From Methylorubrum zatmanii (lineage in GTDB: Bacteria; Pseudomonadota; Alphaproteobacteria; Rhizobiales; Beijerinckiaceae): a DNA stretch of 40,491 bases. This document shows positions 1-8,189 of this stretch, piece after piece; the first letter of the stretch is position 1, and each line of letters opens with the position of its first letter. The DNA lies in NCBI RefSeq assembly GCF_014845115.1, contig NZ_NKUI01000072.1, forward strand, positions 1-40,491, written 5' to 3'. The notes under the pieces were generated by a model, which was given only the letters and a program-made list of their open reading frames with translations, ran no database searches and was not told where the DNA came from. Position numbers and translations under genes: made by a program.

Positions 1-1
1 C

Positions 2-577
2 AATCTCCCGCATAGCTCGGCCATCGTCATCATGCTGCGCAGCCTCAAGATGCACGGCATGGCCCAGGCCATCAGCGAACTGACTGAACAGGGGGCGCCG
101 GCCTTCGAGACCGCTGTGCCGATCCTGTCGCAGCTCCTGAAGGCGGAGATGGCCGAGAGAGAGGTCCGATCAACGGCCTATCAACTCAAGGCCGCGCGCT
201 TCCCGGCCTATCGCGACCTCAACGGCTTCGACTTCGCCAGCAGCGAAATCAACGAGGCGCTCGTGCGCCAACTGCATCGTTGCGAGTTCCTCCAGGACGC
301 TCACAACGTTGTCCTGGTGGGAGGGCCCGGCACCGGCAAGACCCATGTCGCTACGGCTCTCGGAGTCCAGGCCATCCAGCACCATCACAAGCGGGTCCGC
401 TTCTTCTCCACCGTCGAGCTCGTCAACGCTCTCGAACAGGAAAAGGCTCAGGGCAAGGCAGGACAGATCGCCGGCCGGCTCGCTTACGCCGATCTCGTCA
501 TCCTCGATGAGCTCGGCTACCTGCGGCCATCGATCATGGGGCCGGTGTCTGGTTTCGAGAACCGGTGCGGGAAATGA
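2..577 (+). pseudogene. istB: Truncated IS21-family IstB helper ATPase
   Basis: The reading frame is already open at base 2 and reads NLPHSSAIVI before the first internal Met at 32, so the real start lies outside the window. IstB is the AAA+ helper of IS21 transposition and works with the IstA transposase. A Walker A motif (GGPGTGKTH, about 315-341) and a Walker B motif (LVILDELGYL, about 493-522) are visible. IstB similarity stops right after DELGYL. The last 16 or so codons before the stop at 577 do not look like IstB, and a full IstB is about 250-270 residues. The C-terminal third is therefore missing, and the gene is a remnant joined to unrelated sequence near base 525-530. No istA is visible. 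Confidence 0.85.
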
Positions 578-717
578 CGGTATTCGCCGAGCAGTACGAT
601 TTCGCGATCTCGCTGCTTCTGCTCGATGACGCACGGCCGTTCGCTTCGTTTGAAGCTGAAGATGAGCCTGACGTCTTCGACAAGATGATGCCCCAGCCCG
701 GCCGGCGCGAATGGTGA
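574..717 (+). CDS. Small remnant protein (47 aa), unrecognised
   Basis: This short frame reads MTVFAEQYDF and ends in GRREW. The same frame stays open upstream to about 523 with plausible coding sequence (AIDHGAGVWFREPVRE), so it is probably the 3' end of a longer gene whose front was lost when the IstB remnant was joined to it. It is rich in acidic residues in its second half (EAEDEPDVFD). The next gene starts with GTG 12 bases downstream, which suggests that the two were once one transcription unit. I do not recognise the family. It could be expressed as a 47-residue peptide from the ATG at 574, but a dead fragment is more likely. Confidence 0.4.
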   Translation: MTVFAEQYDFAISLLLLDDARPFASFEAEDEPDVFDKMMPQPGRREW

Positions 718-729
718 CGAGGATGTGTC

Positions 730-1581
730 GTGCTCGATGAAGATTTGCGTCACCGCGCTCGCCGGCTGATGGCTGGCGATTTTCGAACCGGGGATCTGGA
801 TCGCCTATTCCTCGGCCAAAGGGACAGGGCCTGGGGTCGCGCCGCTTTTCGCGAAATCGGTGATTTTGTTGCTCATCGCGACACCCGCGAAAAAGGTCTC
901 GTCACTCAGATGGGAAAGGACGTTTTCACGAGTGTCGACGTCTGGAGCCTCAAGATGCGAGGTCGCGAGCCCTCCTGGGCCGATATCGCACGCGCGGCCG
1001 AAGCTAACCTGCGGCTCGCTTCCGACGAACAGATAAGGTCTGGCTGCGGGTGTCAGCGCGGGGCGGCAAAGAAGAGAATGCAGGCGGCGCTTGCAAAAAT
1101 CGAGCGACAGGAGAGGCCAACCGATCTAGAAATAAAAGCGCTCGACTACCTCGGCAATCGCTTCATTTGGAAACCTGCCTTCACATCAGATCAACTGTTT
1201 TCAGAGTTCAGGGACGTCCTGACGCTCAACCAAATCGTAGATAAGGCCGACGCCGAAGCGCTGAACGGAGCTAAAGCTTTCGTTGCCCTTCACGCGCTAT
1301 CCGTGATGCACGGATCAACGATCGTGCTGGACGGTGGTGAGAAGGCGAGATTGTTTGCAGGGTTTGCAAATCGCGACCGGCGGCTTGAAATCAAAGTTAA
1401 AATCGTTTTCAGCGAATTGGGCAAACCCCTTATGGCTCCAGTATGTCTCTTTTTGACAGATTTCGGTCCCGACGAATATTGCGATCCTGAGCTAAATAGA
1501 TCTGCTGATCCAGTTTTGTTCAACCACTGGGATTTTCCGATTGATGTCGGCGCAGACAGCCGACTCTCGCGGATTTGCTAA
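730..1581 (+). CDS. Hypothetical protein, 283 aa
   Basis: The gene begins with GTG at 730, with GACGAGGAT just upstream acting as a weak ribosome binding site. I do not recognise a family. The protein looks soluble, with no signal peptide or membrane segment. It has an alpha-helical charged middle part (about residues 95-140, with a GCGCQRGAAKKR stretch) and a C-terminal beta-rich part containing LMAPVCLFLTDFGPDEY. It ends inside the 5' region of the next gene, whose first in-frame ATG (1541) overlaps it. Base composition is lower in GC and codon use less biased than in the conjugation genes, which fits recently acquired accessory DNA. The coding call rests on the long open frame and balanced amino acid use. 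Confidence 0.6.
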   Translation: MLDEDLRHRARRLMAGDFRTGDLDRLFLGQRDRAWGRAAFREIGDFVAHRDTREKGLVTQMGKDVFTSVDVWSLKMRGREPSWADIARAAEANLRLASDEQIRSGCGCQRGAAKKRMQAALAKIERQERPTDLEIKALDYLGNRFIWKPAFTSDQLFSEFRDVLTLNQIVDKADAEALNGAKAFVALHALSVMHGSTIVLDGGEKARLFAGFANRDRRLEIKVKIVFSELGKPLMAPVCLFLTDFGPDEYCDPELNRSADPVLFNHWDFPIDVGADSRLSRIC

Positions 1582-1594
1582 TCGAGGAAGCGGA

Positions 1595-2065
1595 ATGGAG
1601 GGGAACAACTTCGAAAGACTTAAGGCCCACATCCTGCCTCTGTCCGTCTCGCGTAGCTTCGATGTCGCCCGCAGGGAATGGTCTCTTATTGCTGTCGAAA
1701 TTAGCGAGGAATTCGATCAATGTCCCTGCGGCCAGGACATCAAGGAGCACTGCTACATACGCAATCACCTCAATAGCAACACGACCTATGTCGGAAATGT
1801 CTGCATCAATCGCTTCATTCGAATCGACACAGGGAATCTCTTCGACGGTCTGAAGAGGATTGCGAAGGATCTCACCGCGAACGCCAACAGTGACTTGATC
1901 GAGCACGCCTACCGGATGGGCTATCTCTATGGCGAGAAGGAATACACTTTCCTGAAGCAGACTATGAGGAAGCGGAACCTCTCGGCTGCGCAGGTCGCCT
2001 GGAAGGTGAAGATCAATCGGCGTATCGTCGCCCAAACGGTAGTTCAAAAACGGACGGTCAGATGA
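1595..2065 (+). CDS. Hypothetical protein with CPCG...C motif, 156 aa
   Basis: I place the start at ATG 1595 (MEGNNFERLK), which follows GGAAGCGGA. An in-frame ATG at 1541 would add 18 residues and overlap the previous gene. The protein contains CPCGQDIKEHCYIRNH followed by TYVGNVCINRF. The Cys/His spacing (CxC...C...H...C) could bind a zinc ion, but this is inference. The C-terminus is basic (MRKRNLSAAQ then KVKINRR), as in nucleic-acid-binding proteins. A shorter open frame lies on the opposite strand across the same bases, but it lacks a plausible protein sequence. No function is assigned. It ends 65 bases before the convergent end of the HAD gene. Confidence 0.6.
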   Translation: MEGNNFERLKAHILPLSVSRSFDVARREWSLIAVEISEEFDQCPCGQDIKEHCYIRNHLNSNTTYVGNVCINRFIRIDTGNLFDGLKRIAKDLTANANSDLIEHAYRMGYLYGEKEYTFLKQTMRKRNLSAAQVAWKVKINRRIVAQTVVQKRTVR

Positions 2066-2130
2066 CGATCAGCATCTCGGCTCGCTTTGCACCCCTTCTG
2101 GCGATCGAGCAGCCGACGCACGGTCGCCCT

Positions 2131-2631
2131 TCACCCGCGAGCGTTCAGATAGGCCCGCAAGCCGGCGACGCTCATGAACATCTCGTCCGGCGCCGACGCC
2201 TTCAGGGCCGACGCGTCGGCTAGACCCCACGCCGAGCCAAGCGCGACGACACCCGCCGCACGCGAAGCCTGCGTGTCCTCCGGCTGATCGCCGACGTGAT
2301 ATGTCTCCTCCGGGTCAGCGCCCGCCTTCTGCATCGCTAGGATCAGACCTTCAGGGTCCGGCTTCCTGGCGCGCACCTGATGGTAACCGAGCACGATATC
2401 GATCGGCCACTTGTGCTCCCTGATGAAGGCCTTGGCGACCATGTCAGGACTCTTTGTCACGATCGCCAACGCCTGCCCGACCTCATGCAGTTCCTTCAGC
2501 AGTTCATGGATGCCCTCATAGACGCGCAGCTTCGGCGCCTGGGCCATCACAGCTTTCCAGTTCCTCGCCGCCCGCAGGTGCTCGACCGGCGAGGTGTCGA
2601 CTAGCGTCTGATCGAAATCGAAGATCACCAT
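2131..2631 (-). CDS. HAD-family hydrolase (phosphatase-like)
   Basis: This 166-residue protein carries all four HAD motifs in order. The nucleophile motif DFDQT is at residues 5-9 (Asp5 nucleophile, Asp7 acid/base), motif II is the Thr/Ser of VTKS near residue 60, motif III is the Lys of RKPDP near residue 90, and motif IV is GDQPEDTQASRAAG. Such proteins are Mg2+-dependent phosphohydrolases of small phosphorylated metabolites, often nucleotides or sugar phosphates. The start is 1 base from the end of the DprA-like gene, so it is the last gene of the minus-strand operon. Next to a phosphoribosyltransferase and a DprA/SLOG protein it may act on a ribosyl-nucleotide product, but this is inference. 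Confidence 0.85.
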   Translation of the reverse strand: MVIFDFDQTLVDTSPVEHLRAARNWKAVMAQAPKLRVYEGIHELLKELHEVGQALAIVTKSPDMVAKAFIREHKWPIDIVLGYHQVRARKPDPEGLILAMQKAGADPEETYHVGDQPEDTQASRAAGVVALGSAWGLADASALKASAPDEMFMSVAGLRAYLNARG

Positions 2632-2632
2632 C

Positions 2633-3592
2633 TCAGAACGCCATCGATATCTGCGAGCCCGACTGGGACGGTGGTGACGGCTCTTCCGATTTGCCGCGCT
2701 CCGATTTTAGGCGATCGAGGAACCGCGTGAGCGCTTCACCATCGGGGATCGGATCAGCCCAACGATCGGCGATTAGCATCTGATTGCCCTTGGTCTTGTC
2801 CTCGTGGCGCCACGTCGCCGGATGTTCGATGCAGGCCAGCGCACGCTTCTGCTCTCGCGAAAAGCGGACCGTATGCATCGTCCCGCCCTTCACGTCGGTC
2901 TCGATAACGAGCACGCCATCCGATAACCCGCTCTGAATCCGATCGCGTTCGGCAAACGCCGTCCGCAAAGGTGTGACACCCAGCGGATACTCGCTCACCA
3001 AGCAGCCCTCGAATTCGAGGAGGCGCTGGGCCAGGCCACGGTTCGCCGCCGGATAGACTTTGTCGAGGCCATGGGCCAAGACAGCAACGCCAAGACCTCG
3101 TGCATCGAGGCAGCCCTCGTGCCCCAGCGTGTCGCAACCATGAGCGAGACCGCTGATAATGGCAAAGCCGGCTTCCACGGCGGTAGCCGCCGACTTGCGG
3201 GCGACCTTTTCGCCGTAAGTAGTCGGCTCGCGCGTACCAACCACGGCGACGCAATGGGCCGCGTGGAGCCCCTTCGCGTCACCCTTCACGTAGAGCACGG
3301 CCGGGGGGTCCGGAATATTCTTCAAGCGCGCGGGATATCCCTCTTCATGCAGCGAATAAGCACGCACGCCGGCGGCAAAGCTGCGCTCCAGTTCGTCCTC
3401 GCTCCGTATCCAGGCCTGGAGGAGTTCGCTCTCCGGCAGTTTCGCCCGTCCCGCCTTAGAGAGCACCTCATCTCGGGCGTCGGCTTCGCCAATCTCGCGA
3501 TCGACGATCTTAAGCGCCGCTCGACGACCGACACCCTTCAGCTTCATGAGCGCGACTAGCGCGGTCGTCGTCGGCGATGCCAATACTGTCAT
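2633..3592 (-). CDS. dprA: DprA/Smf-family (SLOG-fold) protein
   Basis: This 319-residue protein has an N-terminal helix-hairpin-helix-like region (KLKGVGRRAALKI), as DprA proteins often do. The Rossmann-like DprA domain follows: VAVVGTREPTTYGEK, IISGLAHGCDTLGHEG, GLDKVYPAANRGLAQ, VSEYPLGV and the FAERDRIQSGLSDGVLVIE stretch that matches the DprA RNRIIAGLS region. Classical DprA loads RecA on incoming single-stranded DNA during transformation. In defence islands, related SLOG proteins are proposed to sense or bind nucleotide signals or DNA. Here it sits between a PRTase gene (3-base gap) and a HAD gene (1-base gap), not near topA or rsmB, which argues for the defence-type role. It is a second, accessory-type DprA, not necessarily the housekeeping one. 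Confidence 0.85.
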   Translation of the reverse strand: MTVLASPTTTALVALMKLKGVGRRAALKIVDREIGEADARDEVLSKAGRAKLPESELLQAWIRSEDELERSFAAGVRAYSLHEEGYPARLKNIPDPPAVLYVKGDAKGLHAAHCVAVVGTREPTTYGEKVARKSAATAVEAGFAIISGLAHGCDTLGHEGCLDARGLGVAVLAHGLDKVYPAANRGLAQRLLEFEGCLVSEYPLGVTPLRTAFAERDRIQSGLSDGVLVIETDVKGGTMHTVRFSREQKRALACIEHPATWRHEDKTKGNQMLIADRWADPIPDGEALTRFLDRLKSERGKSEEPSPPSQSGSQISMAF

Positions 3593-3595
3593 GGC

Positions 3596-4279
3596 CTATC
3601 CTTTCTTGACACCGGCCGCTTCCTGCTCACCCTGCTGCCATACCTTGTCCCACTTCGCAGGAACATGATCGTTGTCGGGATTCGGGCACCAGTCGACCCT
3701 CTCCGCCTTCGCCAACGCCAATCCATAGACCTTGGCCTTCGGATTTTTTTCCAGAATCGCCGTTGCTATTTTCGACAGTGTAGCACCGCGCGTTATGAAG
3801 TCATCGAAGACAAAAACATGTTCAGCGTCCAGCTTCTTGGCTTGGTATTCAGCCTTCTCAAGTTCAGCGTCGCGCTGCTCCGCTGAATAGAAGTTATGAA
3901 TCTTCTGATGCACTTTCTTGCTTAGCGCGCCTATATCGGACTGTGTTCCAACCATGCCGGCGCACTCGGTTGCGAAATACGGGATTGCGCGGTCCGGATC
4001 AGCCTTCGTCTCCCCGGATGACAACGCCGCGACGAATGTTGTGTCATCGACGTCGACTCCCACCGCCTCGATCAGCGCGGGGACAGCGCTATAGAGAAGC
4101 CGACCACCACCGTAGATCGCCGCCTTGTCCTTGTTCTTGAAACGGATCATGCGCGACGTCCACGCCTCACCGGTTTTATCTGTCAGCTTGTATGTCAGCG
4201 TATACGAATGCGTGATACCCTGCGAGCGGCTAAGATGGGGAAAGCCCATCCAGCCCGCGATTGGATTCCAATGGATCAC
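3596..4279 (-). CDS. Phosphoribosyltransferase-like protein
   Basis: The type I PRTase signature is clear at residues 155-168: a hydrophobic strand (VFVFDD) followed by FITRGATL, the loop that binds 5-phosphoribosyl-1-pyrophosphate. The N-terminal half (227 residues in total) includes YGGGRLLYSAV and a long helical, charged insert (SAEQRDAELEKAEYQAKK, 132-149). PRTases transfer a ribose phosphate to or from a base. The substrate cannot be read from the sequence. The gene is 3 bases from the DprA-like gene downstream and 83 bases from HerA upstream, all on one strand. PRTase-DprA pairs are, as far as I recall, listed among candidate defence modules, so I read this as part of one. Confidence 0.8.
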   Translation of the reverse strand: MIHWNPIAGWMGFPHLSRSQGITHSYTLTYKLTDKTGEAWTSRMIRFKNKDKAAIYGGGRLLYSAVPALIEAVGVDVDDTTFVAALSSGETKADPDRAIPYFATECAGMVGTQSDIGALSKKVHQKIHNFYSAEQRDAELEKAEYQAKKLDAEHVFVFDDFITRGATLSKIATAILEKNPKAKVYGLALAKAERVDWCPNPDNDHVPAKWDKVWQQGEQEAAGVKKG

Positions 4280-4362
4280 TACTTCCCCTCCCCACGTCTA
4301 TACTTCGACAGAATTAGGTGAGCGTTCTCCGGTAGAGTTTCAACTTTACCGTGCCAACATTC

Positions 4363-6060
4363 CTAAGGTTTCTTTCGCGTATTCCAATAGGCTTGAAACG
4401 CGGGCCCCTTCGAGTTTGGCGGCTTCGACGGCCGTCCGATTAAGAGTGGCACCGGAGCGGGGATATCAGGCCCGATCACGATCGCCTCGCCCGGTGCCAG
4501 CGTCGGGATGAACATCGCCGCATCACGGTCGAGGTCGCCACACGCCTTCTCCACCGTGTCGCGGTCGTGGTCGTTCGTCAGACGGTGAACGATGAGTGTG
4601 CCGAGCTGGCTCAGCACATCGGCCGGAATGTCGCGTGGACGCTGGGTCGCCAGCACGCAACTCAGGCCATATTTCCGTCCCTCCTTCGCGATCAGACCGA
4701 AGGCGTCGAGATACACGCTGCCGTATTCATCGCCGACGGTGCGGCCGAGGAACTGATGTGCTTCATCCAGAAACACGATCATCGGCCGATCGCGAAAGAC
4801 ACCGCCACGCGCGCAATCTAGCAGGAAGCGCCCGATGATGTTCAGCAGGATCTCACGCGTGTGGTGCTCGAACCGCACGTTTTTGAAAGAGATGCGAATG
4901 AGATCGTCGTCATCCTTCGAGCAGAAATCATTCAGCACGTTCGCGAGGGACGTCCCGGCCGTGCCGAAGATGCAGGCGAGCTCCGGCGAGTGGATCATCG
5001 TCCGCAGCCGCGCGATCATCGACTCGCAATAGCTGATCGAGTTGTTTTCTGGCCCACCCCAGTTGCCCGGATTGTTCTGCGAGTTCGACCAGACGCATTC
5101 GTTCTGCACCTGATCCGGCAGGTTCTGAATGTTGAAGGTGCAGAACGGTGTGTTCACCTGCGCTCGGTAGTGATCGATCGCCGCGAAGTAAGGCGCGCGC
5201 GGCTTGTTGATCTTTTCCACGAGGCCCGCCGTCACGGTGACGCCGGCTATTGCAGCGCCCGCGGCCGCGTTCACGAGCTTCAGGCTTTTGATGGCGTCTC
5301 TGAGCCTCGGCCCCTGGCTCTGCCCTGATGGTCTCACGAGCGTGAAGAGGTCGTTCTCGCTCATCGACTGATAGGGGAAATACACGACCTGCGCCGTCCC
5401 CTCGGCGTGATTGAATGTGTAGTGCTTCGAAATGGCGGGGATGTCGCCAAACTCCCCGGTTGGATCGAACATGATCGCGCGGCCGCCTGCGGCCTTGATC
5501 TGGTGGAGAAGCGTGGCGATCGTCCAGCTCTTGCCGCCGCCCGTCGCACCGAGCACACCGCAGTGGCGGCCGAACAGCTTCTCGGCCGAAAGCCTGATCG
5601 GCACACCGCCGCCAGCATCAAGCGTACCCAGTTCCAGGGCCACGTCGCCCGGATCATTTGTCGTGTTCGAGATCAAGCTGCCAAAAGCACTGCCACTCGC
5701 CAGATAGACGCCGTCGCCCACTCTAGGATGAGTCTTCAGACCGCGCTGAAGGCGCTGGCTCGCCTGGTCGATGGTCGCCAGAAGCTGGATGCGGCCGATC
5801 GGATGCGGGTCTGGCGGCGTGCCGAGACTTGGTTCCAAGGTGAGACGCTCCACGTCGGGAACCCGGACCTCGAGGATGCGGCCGAGGAGTTTGTACTGCT
5901 CGCAGTCAATGAAGACGAACTCCCCGACCGCCCCCCGCGACAGACGTCGCCGTTCTGGCCGCGCCGTCGCCTGCGGCAAGTTCGCTTGAACGAGCGATGC
6001 GCCGACATAGGTGATGGTGCCGATATAGTAGTCAGGATCAACGAGGCTCGGCGCGTTCAT
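4363..6060 (-). CDS. herA: HerA-family (DUF87) hexameric ATPase/translocase
   Basis: The protein has 565 residues. An N-terminal HAS-barrel-like beta domain (about 1-125) is followed by a RecA-type ATPase core. The Walker A motif GATGGGKS is at 171-178 and the Walker B motif MIVFLDEAHQF is near 424-434. Downstream come KEGRKYGLSCVLATQRPRDI (sensor/motor region) and an arginine-containing VHRLTNDHDRD segment, all typical of HerA/FtsK-like DNA translocases. Its ATG overlaps the stop of the SIR2 gene by 4 bases, which gives translational coupling. Two-gene SIR2-HerA pairs are established anti-phage systems (also called Nezha), in which the HerA hexamer assembles with SIR2 and controls NAD+ depletion or nuclease activity. 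Confidence 0.92.
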   Translation of the reverse strand: MNAPSLVDPDYYIGTITYVGASLVQANLPQATARPERRRLSRGAVGEFVFIDCEQYKLLGRILEVRVPDVERLTLEPSLGTPPDPHPIGRIQLLATIDQASQRLQRGLKTHPRVGDGVYLASGSAFGSLISNTTNDPGDVALELGTLDAGGGVPIRLSAEKLFGRHCGVLGATGGGKSWTIATLLHQIKAAGGRAIMFDPTGEFGDIPAISKHYTFNHAEGTAQVVYFPYQSMSENDLFTLVRPSGQSQGPRLRDAIKSLKLVNAAAGAAIAGVTVTAGLVEKINKPRAPYFAAIDHYRAQVNTPFCTFNIQNLPDQVQNECVWSNSQNNPGNWGGPENNSISYCESMIARLRTMIHSPELACIFGTAGTSLANVLNDFCSKDDDDLIRISFKNVRFEHHTREILLNIIGRFLLDCARGGVFRDRPMIVFLDEAHQFLGRTVGDEYGSVYLDAFGLIAKEGRKYGLSCVLATQRPRDIPADVLSQLGTLIVHRLTNDHDRDTVEKACGDLDRDAAMFIPTLAPGEAIVIGPDIPAPVPLLIGRPSKPPNSKGPAFQAYWNTRKKP

Positions 6061-7343
6061 GGCTTGGCTCCGCCCGCGCCGGACGTGGCGTCGCGAAGCG
6101 CCTTGACACGCATGGCATGGCGTTCGCGCTCGGTTTCGGCGACGAGATCGGGAAGCGCGAGGGCGAGATCCTCGAAGCGGCCGTTCAGCAGCATCACCCG
6201 CTCATCCCCGGTCTGCACGAGGCGGAACAGCTTGCGGTGAAACTCATTCTTCGAGGCGTCGCTCTCGACCTTCAGCGGGTCGGCGTCGATTAGCGCCTGG
6301 TCGACGAACACCGGATCGCAGACCACAAGCCGGAAGCTCATATTGCTTTCCAGCGCGGCCAAAACGGGCTGGGCGAGATGGCTGTCGTTGAAGCTGAATC
6401 CTGCCACCAGCAGCGTCGTGTCGGGCTCGCGCAGCGCAGTCTGAAAGGCCGACATCATGTCCAGATACGGCGGTTCGAAGGCCTCCTGATACTTGCTGTC
6501 GCGTGGATAGATCAGAACCGGCTTACCCTCGGCGCCGCGTGCCCGGATGATCTCTGTCGCCGTCCGTCGCCAGTCGATCGATCCATGTAGCTTGAAGAGC
6601 TGCACGACACTGTCGAGATAGTCAGGTGCGTCTTTCGCGTTATCGCGGCGAACGATATCGAGCCCGAAATGCGAGCGGTCGAAGACCGGCGGCACCGCAT
6701 GCGAAAAGCCGTCGATTACGACGAAACGCTGGAGCCGCGCCGCGTACTCGAAAGCGAGATCGTAGTTCGTGGTGAAGAGCTTCGTGCGAGGCTTTCTCAC
6801 GCCGCGCCGAGCAAGCTTGCGCAAGATCCCCTGATGCGCCACCAGGTCGGTCTCCGCGTCAACGAAATCCACGCGCGCCAGAATCGCCGCCTCGGCCTTG
6901 ACGATGAACTCGGCGACAAGTTTGCCGTTCGCATCCGCATCGCCATACAGTGCGACATAGAGCTTGCACTGCGTCAGCAGCTTCTCGATGTCGGTGATCT
7001 TTGTGCCGTTCGGAATGATGCCCAGCACCGCGTCGAAAGCCGCCGTGCCCATCCCAACCTTCGCCGCCTCCCAAAGGTCGGCAAGGCCCGGCGCCGTCTT
7101 CACCTTCAATTTTGAAGCGGCGGCATTCGCAACGCAGAAGGACGAACCAGCGCCGGTAAGCAGCAGCAGGTTGGTGGCATTCAGACCATTCAATAGGAAC
7201 CCATCGATAGCCCGCCCGCTGCCGCGCTCTTTCGTCTCTCCCGTCGTTGCGTCGACCTCATCGGCGTAGCGCCGCCAAGTCTTCGCTGGTTCAAAGAGCC
7301 GGATGTTCTCCTTCGCCGCCGCGCGCCCATCCCAGAATGCCAT
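6057..7343 (-). CDS. SIR2-family NADase/effector of a SIR2-HerA defence pair
   Basis: The SIR2 catalytic signature is intact in this 428-residue protein. TGAGSS is at 63-68 (NAD+-binding loop), TTNYD at 191-195 (NAD-binding Asn) and KLHGSIDW near 251-258 with the catalytic His at 253. Defence-type SIR2 proteins hydrolyse NAD+ on phage infection and stop growth of the cell. The C-terminal third (LLVAGFSFNDSHLAQPVLAA, then a charged tail) resembles other SIR2 proteins paired with HerA. Its ATG lies 18 bases after the GNAT stop, with a strong GGGGGG-type ribosome binding site between them, so it appears to be read through from the toxin-antitoxin genes. It ends by overlapping the herA start. Confidence 0.9.
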   Translation of the reverse strand: MAFWDGRAAAKENIRLFEPAKTWRRYADEVDATTGETKERGSGRAIDGFLLNGLNATNLLLLTGAGSSFCVANAAASKLKVKTAPGLADLWEAAKVGMGTAAFDAVLGIIPNGTKITDIEKLLTQCKLYVALYGDADANGKLVAEFIVKAEAAILARVDFVDAETDLVAHQGILRKLARRGVRKPRTKLFTTNYDLAFEYAARLQRFVVIDGFSHAVPPVFDRSHFGLDIVRRDNAKDAPDYLDSVVQLFKLHGSIDWRRTATEIIRARGAEGKPVLIYPRDSKYQEAFEPPYLDMMSAFQTALREPDTTLLVAGFSFNDSHLAQPVLAALESNMSFRLVVCDPVFVDQALIDADPLKVESDASKNEFHRKLFRLVQTGDERVMLLNGRFEDLALALPDLVAETERERHAMRVKALRDATSGAGGAKP

Positions 7344-7361
7344 TTCCTACCCCCCGTTTTC

Positions 7362-7874
7362 TTATTTGAAGAGCTGTTCGATGTCCGCCATCGGCCTGAA
7401 CAGCTTCATCGGCTGGTCGGGAAACGACAGAAAGCTCTCTCGCTCGTAGAAGCGCCGCGCATTGTCATCCTTTGCGTCCACGACCACCGCGAAGGACGCG
7501 ATCTCGCTTCTGACAGCCCGAAAGAGGGCATCCGCCAGCAGAAACCGGCCATACCCCTTGCCTTGATGTCGTCGATCGACCGCGAGCCGTCCGAGAAGGG
7601 TTGCCGGAACGAGCGGATAGCGCGGCAGTTTCCGCGCTGTCTTTTCCGGCAGGTCCCAGAGATTCACCGCTGTCGACGAAAGGGTGTAGTAGCCAGCCAC
7701 CGTACCGTCCGACAGCACCAGCACGAAGGGCGCGGCCATGTTCTTGCGAGCATCCTGACCCGCCTGAACCCGGAAATACCGGTCGAGCGGCTCGATGCCA
7801 CTTTCGAACGCGGACCTGTCGTGCTGGGCACCGAGAATCTCGACCCGCAGGGCTTCTCCGATATCGTCCGCCAC
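7362..7874 (-). CDS. GNAT acetyltransferase toxin (TacT-like)
   Basis: This 170-residue protein starts with GTG at 7874, only 3 bases after the antitoxin stop. It shows the GNAT fold: an N-terminal FESGIEPLDRYFRVQAGQDA segment typical of TacT/AtaT-type toxins, strands around PFVLVLSDGTVAGYYTLSS, and the acetyl-CoA pyrophosphate loop RRHQGKGYGRFLL (Q/RxxGxG/A). The toxins of this family acetylate the amino group of charged tRNAs and block translation, and are neutralised by a DUF1778 antitoxin. Here the toxin gene is followed after 18 bases by SIR2, so the TA pair seems to lead the larger defence operon. Confidence 0.9.
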   Translation of the reverse strand: MADDIGEALRVEILGAQHDRSAFESGIEPLDRYFRVQAGQDARKNMAAPFVLVLSDGTVAGYYTLSSTAVNLWDLPEKTARKLPRYPLVPATLLGRLAVDRRHQGKGYGRFLLADALFRAVRSEIASFAVVVDAKDDNARRFYERESFLSFPDQPMKLFRPMADIEQLFK

Positions 7875-7877
7875 CCG

Positions 7878-8183
7878 TCAGACGCCGGTCGCCTGGCGAT
7901 AGCGGCGCACCGTGTCACGCAGACGGTCATTGACCGGCTGCGGGTTGAGCAACGCTTCTACGAAGGTCTCGCTGTCACGGACCGACAGGTCCAGACGCTG
8001 ATGCTCGTCGATCGCCCGGCGGGCGGCCTCCTGGACGCTGGACAACACGAAATCGGTCACCGTCCGGCCTTGGAGGGCCGCGGCGCGCTCAATAAGGCTT
8101 TTCTGGTCGGCCGTAACGCGCGTCTCCAGACGCTCGCCACGGACACGGCCACGAGGCGACTGCATCGCAGGTTTGGGCATCAT
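7878..8183 (-). CDS. DUF1778 ribbon-helix-helix antitoxin (TacA-like)
   Basis: The protein has 101 residues. The DUF1778 core is visible: RLETRVTADQKSLIERAAAL (ribbon-helix-helix DNA-binding half), GRTVTDFVLSSVQEAARRAI, and a C-terminal tail rich in charged residues that wraps the toxin in related TacAT complexes. It is the first gene of the minus-strand operon. An alternative start at the second Met is equally likely. The promoter region immediately upstream has a palindrome placed between -35 and -10-like hexamers, as expected if the antitoxin, alone or with the toxin, represses its own operon. Confidence 0.9.
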   Translation of the reverse strand: MMPKPAMQSPRGRVRGERLETRVTADQKSLIERAAALQGRTVTDFVLSSVQEAARRAIDEHQRLDLSVRDSETFVEALLNPQPVNDRLRDTVRRYRQATGV

Positions 8184-8189
8184 CGTTCT

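Noticed and set aside
1520-2047. 175-codon minus-strand frame opposite the CPCG protein
   Set aside because: The plus-strand frame has a better ribosome binding site, an ordered Cys/His pattern and usual composition; the reverse frame shows none of these.
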